The notes under the pieces were generated by a model. The model was not told where the DNA came from, made no database searches, and saw only the letters and a program-made list of their open reading frames with translations. The position numbers and the translations under genes are program-made. From NCBI RefSeq assembly GCF_902703175.1, contig NZ_CACRYJ010000016.1, positions 62,001 through 126,000 on the forward strand: 64,000 bases of DNA. Reading direction: 5' to 3'. This document shows positions 8,611-16,215 of this stretch, one piece after another. The first letter of the stretch is position 1, and every line of letters begins with the position of its first letter. The stretch comes from Occultella aeris. GTDB lineage: Bacteria > Actinomycetota > Actinomycetes > Actinomycetales > Beutenbergiaceae.

Positions 8611-8629
8611 TAAGGATAGCCTTACCTGA
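8611..8629 (-). promoter_or_regulatory. DtxR/IdeR-type iron box before the CobW-like gene
   Basis: The 19-base site TAAGGATAGCCTTACCTGA matches the consensus iron box (TTAGGTTAGSCTAACCTAA) at 15 of 19 positions. It lies just upstream of the minus-strand start at 8604, where a bound repressor would block transcription when iron is plentiful. A second such site lies at 13789-13807. Confidence 0.75.
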
Positions 8630-8727
8630 ACGGCGGTGAACACCCCGCCCCCAAGACGAGGTGGGCTCGGCCATCACGTTTAGACGGCGGTCCGACGTGT
8701 CGTCACGCCACGGTTTGATCGAGCTCG

Positions 8728-8757
8728 TTGACGCGACGTTGCGTCACCGCTTACGGT
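8728..8757 (+). promoter_or_regulatory. Candidate sigma70-type promoter for the leader ORF and lyase
   Basis: A TTGACG hexamer at 8728-8733 is followed after 18 bases by TACGGT at 8752-8757 (TANNNT type, usual in actinobacteria). The predicted transcript starts near 8764. The 343-base space between the genes at 8604 and 8948 holds this promoter, the operator below, the iron box and a short leader ORF; nothing else is seen in it. Confidence 0.55.
8729..8746. promoter_or_regulatory. LacI-family-type operator overlapping the lyase promoter
   Basis: TGACGCGACGTTGCGTCA is an 18-base near-perfect palindrome (8 of 9 base pairs match) with a central CG, the hallmark of LacI-family operators. It overlaps the -35 hexamer and the spacer, so binding would repress. 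No LacI-family gene is in the window, so the regulator is encoded elsewhere. Confidence 0.65.
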
Positions 8758-8834
8758 GGACGCACCGATACGTCCGCACTGCTCGTCAGAGGCGACAACC
8801 AGCAGCGGGCACCGACGCCGCACGGAAGGACACC

Positions 8835-8951
8835 GTGACCTCGATCTCCGTTCAGCGCACCGTCTTGCTGCGCTCGTCCTGGGACACTGTCAACGTTGGC
8901 GCTGCGCACTCATCCACGGCCACAGGTCCGACGAGCGGGTGTGGCCGATGA
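8835..8951 (+). CDS. Possible 38-residue leader ORF overlapping the lyase start
   Basis: GTG 8835 is preceded by a strong ribosome site GGAAGGA (8824-8830, 4-base spacing). The frame runs 38 codons to a TGA at 8949-8951 that overlaps the lyase ATG as ATGA. The lyase itself has only a poor ribosome site, so this ORF could deliver ribosomes by translational coupling. The peptide has no recognisable domain or signal. It could be a non-functional remnant; the placement, not the sequence, is the evidence. Confidence 0.4.
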   Translation: MTSISVQRTVLLRSSWDTVNVGAAHSSTATGPTSGCGR

Positions 8952-10789
8952 GGTCGTCACGCGCTGGATTCAAGCCGGTCGTGCCGGAGAGCGTGATCGA
9001 GCTGGTCCGTAGCGACCATCCGCGGCTGATCGCCGACGACGACCGGTTGGCCCAGATCCACGCATGGGTCGAGGCGGGCGGGGGTGCTGCTGCCCTGCAG
9101 GGAAGGCTGCTGGCCGGCGCCGATGCTCTCCTGGACGAGCCGACGACGGTCTACGAGTTCACCAACGGGCGGTCTCTGCTGTGGCCGGCGCGTCAGGTCA
9201 AGACTCGCGTATGGATGCTCGCACTGAGCTACCGGCTGACTGAGGACCGCGCGTACGCCGAGCGTGCCGCCATCGAGCTCGACGCTGCTGCCGCGTTCCC
9301 GGACTGGAACCCGGAGAGTTTCCTGGCGGTGGCGGAGCTGTTGAACGGCTTCGCGATCGGCTACGACTGGCTCCATGCCTACCTCGATGACGAACGGCGA
9401 TCGAGCATCGCGGCCGCGATGTTCGACAAGGGTCTGCGACCTGCGCTGGAGGCCTACGAGAACGGTGCCGGTTGGACAACGGAGACGAACAACTGGCAGA
9501 TCGTGTGTGTGGGCGGGATCGCGATGGCGAGCCTGGCCCTGGCCGACGTCGATCCGGGACTCACCGAGAGGCTCTTGCAGCTGGGCATGAGGCACGTCGG
9601 GCCGGCGATCGACGAGTATGCCCCCTCGGGCGGATTCCCGGAAGGGATCGTCTACTGGAAGTACGCGACCAAGTACCTTGTCCAGTACATCGCGAGCCTG
9701 GTGTCGGCCACGGGCCACGACTTCGGCATGTCGGATGCACCCGGCCTTGCTGAGACCGGGGCGTTCGCGCTTCACATGGCGGGTCCGACCGGCCTCAGCT
9801 TCAACGTTGCTGATGCGTCGCCTGCCCAAGGAGGTCTGCCGGAGATGTACTGGTTGGCCGAGCGGTACGAGCACCCTGAGTACGCGTGGTGGGCGGACGA
9901 GGGGCTGGCGTCGGCCGATCCAGCCGCGGCGATGGTCTGGTACGGACTCTCGGACCGAGCGACACCGGCACAGGCAGGGCTGGCGACCGACGTCGTGTAC
10001 GAACATGTCGGTATCGCGCTCTCCAGGTCGGCTTGGGGCGGCTCGACCGGCCTGTTCACCGGCTTCAGACCCGGTGACAACGCCAGCAGCCACGGCGACC
10101 TGGATATGGGAACCTTCGTGCTCGATGCCGGGGGCGTCCGCTGGGCGGAGGATCTGGGTGCAGAGTCCTACAGCCTGCCGGGCTACTTCGGCAGCCAGCG
10201 CGGGACCTACTACCGCAAGCGCGCGGAGGGGCACAACACGCTCGTCATCGGCTCCGGCAGCGGACCTGATCAGGCTCCGGCGGGGAGGGGCAAGGTGATC
10301 GCGCACGGCTCATCAGGAGGTGCGGGCTGGACCGTGGCGGACCTGAGCGAGGCCTATGCGGATCGCGGTGTCGATGCCTGGCAGCGCGGGGTCGCGATGA
10401 TCGATGACCGCACCCGTGTGGTCGTGCAGGATGAGGTGCAGGCCTCGCAGCCTGCGGATGCCTGGTGGTTCATGCACACCTCGGCCACTGTGGAGATCGC
10501 ACCGGATGGCCGGTCGGCGGTGCTGACGCTTGATGGGCGGACCGTGTTGGCGCGTATCGCGGACGCTCCTGCAGGGGCGGTGTTCTCGGTGATGGACGCG
10601 GCGCCGCTGCCGACGTCTCCCAACCCGGATGGCCAGGCGGCAAACGAGCAGTCGAAGCTGACGATTCGCGTGAGTGACGGTTCGGCCTTCACGTTGTCGG
10701 TGGTGTTCGACCCAGTCGTCGACGGCGTGGCGCTGCCACCGCTGCCGCAGATCGTGCGCTTGGCTGGGTGGGCATCAAGGGGCCTGTGA
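8948..10789 (+). CDS. Heparinase II/III-like polysaccharide lyase family protein
   Basis: The 613-residue product has an alpha-toroid first half (repeated helices such as AVAELLNGFAIGYDWL near 135, and EYAPSGGFPEGIVYWKYATK near 222-241 with the Tyr-rich active-site helix). The second half is beta-rich, with SSHGDLDMGTFVLDAGGVRW near 379-398, the characteristic His/Asp strand of heparinase II/III domains. Such enzymes cleave uronic-acid polysaccharides by beta-elimination. No secretion signal is seen, suggesting cytoplasmic cleavage of imported oligosaccharides. Base composition looks lower in GC (about 63-65 percent in sampled lines) than neighbours, hinting at acquisition. Regulation appears to be through the LacI-type operator at 8729. 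No transporter genes accompany it. Confidence 0.8.
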   Translation: MRSSRAGFKPVVPESVIELVRSDHPRLIADDDRLAQIHAWVEAGGGAAALQGRLLAGADALLDEPTTVYEFTNGRSLLWPARQVKTRVWMLALSYRLTEDRAYAERAAIELDAAAAFPDWNPESFLAVAELLNGFAIGYDWLHAYLDDERRSSIAAAMFDKGLRPALEAYENGAGWTTETNNWQIVCVGGIAMASLALADVDPGLTERLLQLGMRHVGPAIDEYAPSGGFPEGIVYWKYATKYLVQYIASLVSATGHDFGMSDAPGLAETGAFALHMAGPTGLSFNVADASPAQGGLPEMYWLAERYEHPEYAWWADEGLASADPAAAMVWYGLSDRATPAQAGLATDVVYEHVGIALSRSAWGGSTGLFTGFRPGDNASSHGDLDMGTFVLDAGGVRWAEDLGAESYSLPGYFGSQRGTYYRKRAEGHNTLVIGSGSGPDQAPAGRGKVIAHGSSGGAGWTVADLSEAYADRGVDAWQRGVAMIDDRTRVVVQDEVQASQPADAWWFMHTSATVEIAPDGRSAVLTLDGRTVLARIADAPAGAVFSVMDAAPLPTSPNPDGQAANEQSKLTIRVSDGSAFTLSVVFDPVVDGVALPPLPQIVRLAGWASRGL

Positions 10790-10799
10790 TCAGGTCTGC

Positions 10800-10827
10800 G
10801 CGCGCTCTCGGCAGCACCAGAGCGCGC
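10800..10827. terminator. Hairpin between convergent lyase and GH3 genes
   Basis: Nine-base perfect arms GCGCGCTCT and AGAGCGCGC with a 10-base loop, 11 bases after the lyase stop and directly against the GH3 stop codon. Likely a shared bidirectional terminator. Confidence 0.65.
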
Positions 10828-12327
10828 CTACTGCGGCCCGCAGAGCAGTGCCGCGACCGCCCGGCCGCTCGCGGCACTCGACCCGTACGTGGTGACCACC
10901 CGTGCCGGTGTGGGCGCGAGTTCCGCCGGCCAGCCCAGGCGCACCACCACCGCGTCCGGGCGTGCGGCCAGGACCGCCGTTAGCAGGTCCAGCTCGACGT
11001 CGTGCAGGTGTGGCTGGTCCAGGACGAGGACGAGTTGGGCGTCCCGGGCCGTGTCGAGGACGTCGGCGAGGGCCGTCCCGGCGGCGGTGATCGCGGTGAT
11101 CGGCCGGCGCTGCGCCAGTGCGGCTGCCACGGGATCGGGGACGACGCCCGCGGCCTCGTTCCGACCCGCGCGGCCGTCCACGACCACCACGGTCGATCGG
11201 GGCTGCAGGGCGACGTCGCCGTGTACCTCGCAGGCGCCGCGGGCCACGTCGACGGCGGCCCGGTCGGTGATCGGGGCGGTGTCGCGGGCTCCGTTCGCTG
11301 ACCGCTGCTGGGAGACCCAGGACCGCAGTGCCGCGATCCGGGCCGCCGCCGCCTCGAGGACCTCGGGGTCGAGGTCGCCCGAGCGCAACGCCTCGACGAT
11401 GGCGTGCTGGGTCTCGGCGTACGTGCGCTCGTCGGGGTGCGGGTCCGCCGCCGTGACCGGGTAGACGCCGGCGTTGCCGAGGCAGAGCAGGTCCACGCCG
11501 GCCCGCAGTGCGGCAACGGCGCCACCGCCGATCCCGAGGGTCGCCGAGATTGCGCGCATGTCCAGCGCATCCGAGACGATCACGCCGTCGAACCCGAGGC
11601 CGCGCAGCAGCGCGGTCGCCCGAGGATTGACCGTGGCCGGTTCCGGGCCGAGGTGATCGACCACCAGGTGCGCGGTGAGCACGGCGCGGACGCCGGCGTC
11701 GATCGCGGCGCGGAACGGCGCGAGGTGGATCTCCTCGAGCCCCGCCACGGTCGCGGAGGAGCGGGCGCCGCCCAGGTGGGAGTCGGTCGCGGTGTCCCCG
11801 TGCCCGGGGAAGTGCTTGGCGCAGGCAGCGGTGCCGGTGTCCTGCAGCCCGCGCACGTAGGCGGCCGTGTGCCGGGCCACCAGGTCCGGCTCGGCGCCGA
11901 ACGAGCGCACCCCGATCACCGGGTTCGCCGGGTTGCTGTTCACGTCGGCGACCGGTGCGAGGTCCACCCCGATGCCCCGCTGCGCCAGTTCGGTCCCGAT
12001 CCGGGCGGCGACGGCGGCGGTCGCGGTGACGTCGTCGTGGCGGCCGAGCACGGCGTGACCGGGCACGGGGGACCCGGTGCGCGCGTGCAGCCGGGTGACC
12101 GACCCACCTTCCTCGTCGATGCCCACCACGGCATCCGGACCACCGAGCTCGGCGACCAGTCGCGCCGCCTGGTGCGGGTCGCCGTCGTCGATGTTCGTGG
12201 CGAACAGCACCGCGCCGGGAGCTCCCGCATCCCGGGCGCGCAACAACCAGGCCGGCGCCGTGGTGCCGGCGAAGCCGGGCCAGAGGACGGCGTGCGCGAG
12301 CCGGTCCAGGGCGCGATCGCGGCTCAC
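10828..12327 (-). CDS. GH3 beta-N-acetylhexosaminidase (NagZ-like)
   Basis: The 499-residue protein carries the NagZ-type signature KHFPGHGDTATDSH (171-184), whose Asp/His pair serves as the general acid/base in this GH3 subgroup. The nucleophile is D253 in VSDALDM. DEEGGSVTRL (71-80) is also conserved. A C-terminal GH3 alpha/beta sandwich (about 345-499) follows, which short Gram-negative NagZ lacks. It removes GlcNAc from muropeptides or chitin-type sugars. No signal peptide is seen. GTG 12327 overlaps the upstream stop as GTGA, so translation is probably coupled. A longer open frame to 12681 is only an Arg/Pro-rich shadow. Confidence 0.88.
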   Translation of the reverse strand: MSRDRALDRLAHAVLWPGFAGTTAPAWLLRARDAGAPGAVLFATNIDDGDPHQAARLVAELGGPDAVVGIDEEGGSVTRLHARTGSPVPGHAVLGRHDDVTATAAVAARIGTELAQRGIGVDLAPVADVNSNPANPVIGVRSFGAEPDLVARHTAAYVRGLQDTGTAACAKHFPGHGDTATDSHLGGARSSATVAGLEEIHLAPFRAAIDAGVRAVLTAHLVVDHLGPEPATVNPRATALLRGLGFDGVIVSDALDMRAISATLGIGGGAVAALRAGVDLLCLGNAGVYPVTAADPHPDERTYAETQHAIVEALRSGDLDPEVLEAAAARIAALRSWVSQQRSANGARDTAPITDRAAVDVARGACEVHGDVALQPRSTVVVVDGRAGRNEAAGVVPDPVAAALAQRRPITAITAAGTALADVLDTARDAQLVLVLDQPHLHDVELDLLTAVLAARPDAVVVRLGWPAELAPTPARVVTTYGSSAASGRAVAALLCGPQ

Positions 12328-12851
12328 GCCGTCAGGCCCGTCACTGGTGCGCGCCGGACCCGGCGCACGAGAGCCGTCACGGACCGCGCAAGCGCCGGCC
12401 CCATGGGGCGGGGCGGCACGTCGAGGTACCCGCCGTCGGCGAGGCCGGCGTTGCGTTCGAAGAAGCACCGCGCCGCGCGGTCCCCGGTGCGCAGCCAGGA
12501 CCAGACCATCGACAGCAGGTACAGCGGGATGAACGGCAGACCGAGGCAGGCCATCCACTGCCGGCTGTGCCGCTCCTCGTGCTTGAGGAGGGTGGGGTTC
12601 CTGGCCGTCAGCTTGCCGATGTCGTGACGGCTGATCACGACGTCGCCGACGGTGAACGCGCCGCCGGTCGGGAAGTGCCATCGGTAGTGCTCGGCCAGGT
12701 ACAGCAGCTGCGGGCCGCGGCGGATCTTCGCCCCGCCGGCCCTGGCCACGCCGAGTCCGAGTGCGGTGGAGAGATTGGCCCAGTTGGCGACGTGCCGCGT
12801 CCGCGGGTACCGGCTCAGGCGGTCCGGCGGCGTGGGATCGAGGTGACTCAT
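12324..12851 (-). CDS. Unknown protein with an HExxH motif and one membrane segment
   Basis: The 175-residue protein has HEERH at 91-95, a fit to the HExxH zinc-peptidase motif, immediately followed by a hydrophobic stretch (about 101-118). An ERNAGLADGGY segment at 132 could supply a third zinc ligand. The Asn/Trp-rich start and the QLLYLAEHYRWHFPTGGAFTVGDVVI region match no family I can name. A small, membrane-associated metallopeptidase is possible but unproven. It overlaps the GH3 gene by 4 bases, so the two are co-translated, which suggests a cell-wall-related setting. Confidence 0.6.
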   Translation of the reverse strand: MSHLDPTPPDRLSRYPRTRHVANWANLSTALGLGVARAGGAKIRRGPQLLYLAEHYRWHFPTGGAFTVGDVVISRHDIGKLTARNPTLLKHEERHSRQWMACLGLPFIPLYLLSMVWSWLRTGDRAARCFFERNAGLADGGYLDVPPRPMGPALARSVTALVRRVRRAPVTGLTA

Positions 12852-12887
12852 GTGGGCTGACGCTAGCCGGTACGAGGCGGGCGGTGG

Positions 12888-13727
12888 CTAGATCTGTCCG
12901 ATCGGCTCGCGCTTCTCGGCCTGGAACGTGTCCTCCTTGCGACCGTGGGCCCAGTATGCCGAGAGTGAGAGTTGTGAGCGGTCGAGGCCGCGCTCGTCGG
13001 TCAGGTACGGGCGCAGTGACTTCATGGCGCCGCGCTCACCATGGGCGAAGACCTGCATGCGGCCCTCCCGCCATTCGAGGGCGCGCACCGCGTCGGCCAA
13101 CAGGGTGGTGGTACCGGCCTCGCGGCCATCCCGGTGCAACCACTCGATCCGGATGCCGTCGGGAGCCGTGAGCTCGAGCCGGTCGGCGTGCCCGTCCACC
13201 TCGAGCAATGCCACGCCGCGGGCGTCGGAGGGCATCGCTTCGAGCGCGGCGGCGATCGCAGGCAGGGCGGAGTCATCGCCGGCGAGCAGGTGCCAGTCCG
13301 CATCCGGGTCCGGGGCGTAGCCGCCGCCGATACCGCCGAGCACCACCGGGTCACCGGGTCGGGCGGCATCCGCCCACGGACCGGCTAGCCCCGCATCGCC
13401 GTGCACCACGAAGTCGATCCAGATGTGACCGTTCGCCAGGTCGAAGCGACGGATCGTGTAGGTGCGCATCGAGGGCAGCAGGGAGGGCGGCAGCTCCCCA
13501 CGCAGCGCGGCGAGGTCGTAGGGCGGCGTGAGGTCTGTCTCCGGGTGCGCGAACACCATCTTCGTGTACGCATCCGTGGAACCGTTGTCCGCGACGTCGG
13601 CGATCCCGGGTCCGCCGGCGACGATGCGGACCATGTGCGGGGTCAGTTGGATGCGCTCGAGCACCTGCAGCACGATCTGGGGTCGCTGGACCCGCTGGGC
13701 GCGCTGAGGGCGTTCGGACACGGTCAT
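12888..13727 (-). CDS. Siderophore-interacting protein (ViuB/SIP-type ferric reductase)
   Basis: The 279-residue protein has the FAD-binding N-terminal domain with MRTYTIRRFD near 88-97 and the SIP C-terminal domain with WHLLAGDDSALPAIAAALEA near 145 and the end segment QLSLSAYWAHGRKEDTF. It should reduce ferric siderophores in the cytoplasm using NAD(P)H, releasing iron. An iron box 62 bases upstream supports control by a DtxR-type repressor. No siderophore transporter lies next to it. The neighbouring gap gene ends 93 bases upstream in the same direction but is separately regulated. Confidence 0.92.
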   Translation of the reverse strand: MTVSERPQRAQRVQRPQIVLQVLERIQLTPHMVRIVAGGPGIADVADNGSTDAYTKMVFAHPETDLTPPYDLAALRGELPPSLLPSMRTYTIRRFDLANGHIWIDFVVHGDAGLAGPWADAARPGDPVVLGGIGGGYAPDPDADWHLLAGDDSALPAIAAALEAMPSDARGVALLEVDGHADRLELTAPDGIRIEWLHRDGREAGTTTLLADAVRALEWREGRMQVFAHGERGAMKSLRPYLTDERGLDRSQLSLSAYWAHGRKEDTFQAEKREPIGQI

Positions 13728-13788
13728 GTGATGCCTTCCACGTCAGGGTGAGGATGCAGGAGCCGCTCAGTTGCCAGCGGCGCTCCCA

Positions 13789-13807
13789 TAAGGCAACCCT
13801 AACCTGG
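13789..13807 (-). promoter_or_regulatory. DtxR/IdeR-type iron box before the SIP gene
   Basis: TAAGGCAACCCTAACCTGG matches the 19-base iron-box consensus at about 13 positions, with the right half intact (CCTAACCT). It sits between the gap stop and the SIP start, in the expected promoter region. Confidence 0.65.
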
Positions 13808-13820
13808 GTTGGCGCGGCCC

Positions 13821-14816
13821 CTACCCGCTGATGCGCTCGGACAGCTCCACGAGCCGGTTCGAGAACCCCCATTCGTTGTCGTACCAGGCGAAGATCTTGA
13901 CCTGATCGCCGACTACCTGGGTCAGCGGCGCGTCGAAGATCGCCGAATGGGGGTTGCCGACGATGTCGGCCGAGACGATGGGTGCCTCCGAGTAGGCGAG
14001 GTACGGCGACAGTCCGGGGGTCGCAGCGGCCGTGTGGAAGGCCGAGTTGACCTCCTCGACGGACGCCGGCCGGGTGAGCTTGACCGTGAGGTCCGTGATG
14101 GAACCGACGGGCACCGGAACGCGCAGCGCCAGGCCGGTCAGTCTTCCGTCGAGTTCGGGGATGATCCGCCCGATCGTGCTGGCAGCACCAGACGACGTCG
14201 GAATCGTGGACAGTCCGGCGGCGCGGGCGCGCCGCAGGTCGCCGTGCGGGGCATCGTGCAGGCGCTGGTCGCTGGTGTAGGCGTGGATCGTCGTCATGAG
14301 CCCGGACTCGATGCCGAACGCCTCATGTAGCACCTTCACCATCGGGGCAAGGCAGTTGGTGGTGCAGGAGCCGTTCGAGAACACGTCCTGCGCCATGTCG
14401 ATCGCCTCGTCGTTGACGCCGAGCACGACCGCAGGCACATCCCCGGACGCCGGCGCGGAGATGATGACCTTTCGTGCTCCTGCCGCTAGGTGGGCACGAG
14501 CGCTGGCCGAGTCCGCGAACCGGCCGGTGGACTCGATGACGACGTCGACGCGCTCCTCGCCCCACGGGATGTTGGCCGGCTCGCGTTCCGCGGTGACGCG
14601 GATGCGCGCACCGTCGACGACGATGGCATCGTCGTCGACCTGTACGCCGTCGAGATGCCCGGCCAGCGAGTCCCACTCCAGGAGCGAGGCGAAGGTCGCG
14701 GCGTCGGCGATGTCGTTGATCGCGACGACCTCGACGTCGGCCCCGCTCTGCAGGGCGGCGCGCAGGTAGCTGCGCCCGATGCGGCCGAATCCGTTGATTC
14801 CGATCCGAACAGTCAT
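13821..14816 (-). CDS. gap: Glyceraldehyde-3-phosphate dehydrogenase, stand-alone copy
   Basis: The 331-residue enzyme has the NAD-binding INGFGRIGR start (residues 7-15), the Asp of AIND (35) expected for NAD preference, and the catalytic C151 in SNGSCTTNCLAP with H178 in TTIHAYTSDQ. It oxidises glyceraldehyde 3-phosphate in glycolysis. The usual SNAS is SNGS here, a mild change. It is not next to pgk or tpi, so it is probably a second copy. AAGGAG precedes the ATG well, and the TetR gene ends only 22 bases upstream, so the two form an operon. Confidence 0.93.
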   Translation of the reverse strand: MTVRIGINGFGRIGRSYLRAALQSGADVEVVAINDIADAATFASLLEWDSLAGHLDGVQVDDDAIVVDGARIRVTAEREPANIPWGEERVDVVIESTGRFADSASARAHLAAGARKVIISAPASGDVPAVVLGVNDEAIDMAQDVFSNGSCTTNCLAPMVKVLHEAFGIESGLMTTIHAYTSDQRLHDAPHGDLRRARAAGLSTIPTSSGAASTIGRIIPELDGRLTGLALRVPVPVGSITDLTVKLTRPASVEEVNSAFHTAAATPGLSPYLAYSEAPIVSADIVGNPHSAIFDAPLTQVVGDQVKIFAWYDNEWGFSNRLVELSERISG

Positions 14817-14838
14817 GGGGTTCTCCTTCTGGGTTTGT

Positions 14839-15414
14839 TCAGTCGTCGGTGCCGGCAGCGTGCGCGGCATCGAGCAGGGACACTGCCCCGCGGATCGCGG
14901 CGTCCATGGGTCCCTGCTCGCCCTTCGCCCGGGCGAGCACGTAGCCGCCCTGGATGACGGCGGCAAGCGTTCGGGCGAGGTCGGCCGGGACGATGCTTGC
15001 CGGCAGTTCGCCGGCCGCGATCGCGGCGGCGATCGTCTGCTCCCACCGTCCGAGCATCGTGTCGAAGGCGTTCGCGACGATCGCGATCAGCTCCGCATCC
15101 ACCACCACCTGCGGGTCCTGGGTCATCCGGCCCACCCGGCACCCGAGCGTTCCGGCGCGGGGGACCGACAGGTAGCGCTTCATCCGCTCGAGCGGCGAGG
15201 CGCCTCCCTCGAGCAGTGAGGACTCGCCGGTCATCTCGCCGATGACCGCAGACAGCGCCTCGACCGCCAGCTCGTGCTTGCCGCTGAAGTGGTGGTACAT
15301 GCTGCCTTGGCCGACCCCGGCGCGCGCCATCACCTCGCGCGGGCTCGTGGCCGCGTAGCCGCGCTCCCATAGGAGCTCCGCCATCGCTGTCGTCAGGTCG
15401 TCGCGCGTGCTCAT
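14839..15414 (-). CDS. TetR/AcrR-family repressor
   Basis: The 191-residue protein begins with a TetR helix-turn-helix (residues 3-50: ATSPREVMARAGVGQGSMYHHF then SGKHEL). The C-terminal region resembles the LmrA/YxaF-like ligand-binding group, with GCRVGRMTQDPQV and VIQGGYVLARAKGE. It is followed 22 bases later by gap, so it may control its own operon through the palindrome at 15422-15443. The TACAGT hexamer then CGGCCC and ATG suggest a leaderless message. Control of a glycolytic gene by TetR is unusual; the ligand is unknown. Confidence 0.88.
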   Translation of the reverse strand: MSTRDDLTTAMAELLWERGYAATSPREVMARAGVGQGSMYHHFSGKHELAVEALSAVIGEMTGESSLLEGGASPLERMKRYLSVPRAGTLGCRVGRMTQDPQVVVDAELIAIVANAFDTMLGRWEQTIAAAIAAGELPASIVPADLARTLAAVIQGGYVLARAKGEQGPMDAAIRGAVSLLDAAHAAGTDD

Positions 15415-15421
15415 GGGCCGA

Positions 15422-15443
15422 CTGTAACAACTAGTATGTACAG
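15422..15443. promoter_or_regulatory. Palindromic operator overlapping the TetR -10 region
   Basis: Imperfect 22-base palindrome with outer arms CTGTA/TACAG and centre ACTAGT (16 of 22 positions symmetric). It overlaps the TACAGT hexamer of the minus-strand TetR gene, so binding would give autorepression. Confidence 0.6.
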
Positions 15444-15561
15444 AGTGCAAACACGAAGAGGCGGCGACGCGGTCAGCGAGCATCGAGAGGGGGCGCAACT
15501 CGAGGTGATGTCGCGCGGTTCGAAGAGCGGGCCACTGGTGCGGTCGAGGAACAGAACGTGG

Positions 15562-15637
15562 TGGTGGGCCCCGTGGGGCTCGAACCCACAACCTACGGAT
15601 TAAAAGTCCGCAGCTCTACCGATTGAGCTAGAGGCCC
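15562..15637 (-). tRNA. tRNA-Lys (anticodon TTT)
   Basis: On the minus strand the sequence folds as a full cloverleaf: acceptor GGGCCTC paired with GGGGCCC (one G-T pair), D arm AGCTCAATCGGTAGAGCT, anticodon stem GCGGA/TCCGT around loop CTTTTAA, and T arm GTGGGTTCGAGCCCCAC. A73 and an encoded CCA end follow, giving 76 bases. Anticodon TTT reads Lys codons. Confidence 0.95.
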
Positions 15638-15699
15638 GCGAGCGGCACGGCGGCTCGTACTCGCCGGGGAAGTCTACTCGGCGGCCCGCCGTGCTCGGG

Positions 15700-16215
15700 C
15701 TACCAGGGCTGCGGGTAGCCGGTGGCCCGGTAGTTCTGCTCTCGGATGATGCCGGGGATCATGAACGCGTCGATGATCCACCACACGAACCAGGCGAAGA
15801 GCATCACCCAGCCGATCAGGATGACCGCGGTGGCCCAACCGACGACGTAGAGCGCGACCTGGCCGATGCCTGGCCCGACGCGGTTCAGGTAGAAGTTGTG
15901 CACGCCCAGCCAGCCGAGGAAGAACCAGAGCAGGTACGCGGCGGTGGTGTCCTTCTGCGGCGGAGCGACCGGACCGTACGCACCATAGGCCCCGGGCGGT
16001 GGCCCGTACGCCCCTGGCGCCGGGCCATACGCGCCGGGCGCCTGGCCGTAGGCACCGGGCTCCCCGTAGGAGCTCTGCCCGTAGGCGTGCGGGACGACCC
16101 CCTGGCCGTACGCCTCTCCGCCCGGCACCGCGGGTCCGCTGCCGGCCCACGACTGCGGACCGCTCGCCTGGTAGGGATCCTGCGGCGGCTGGCCGTACTG
16201 GTTGTTGTATGACAT
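15700..16215 (-). CDS. TM2-domain membrane protein with Gly-Tyr-Pro repeats
   Basis: The 171-residue protein has a cytoplasmic N-terminal half built of imperfect GAYGPxPGAYG repeats (about residues 35-90). A TM2 domain with two helices follows (about 95-160), carrying the diagnostic FFLGWLGVHNFYLNRVGPGI segment. TM2 proteins are common in actinobacteria and their role is not settled. ATG 16215 is chosen because the preceding codons read an intergenic region. It is a single gene, downstream-facing to the tRNA. Confidence 0.85.
   Translation of the reverse strand: MSYNNQYGQPPQDPYQASGPQSWAGSGPAVPGGEAYGQGVVPHAYGQSSYGEPGAYGQAPGAYGPAPGAYGPPPGAYGAYGPVAPPQKDTTAAYLLWFFLGWLGVHNFYLNRVGPGIGQVALYVVGWATAVILIGWVMLFAWFVWWIIDAFMIPGIIREQNYRATGYPQPW

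Noticed and set aside
8605-8947. Cobalamin riboswitch near the CobW-like gene
   Set aside because: No B12-box-like element or long structured leader was seen; the space is explained by the iron box, LacI operator, promoter and leader ORF.
8661-8951. The longer 96-residue frame containing the leader ORF
   Set aside because: Its upstream start lies before the promoter and has no ribosome site; only the part from GTG 8835 is plausible.
12328-12681. N-terminal extension of the GH3 gene
   Set aside because: The added residues are Arg/Pro-rich out-of-frame reading of the HExxH gene; the GTGA overlap gives a better start.
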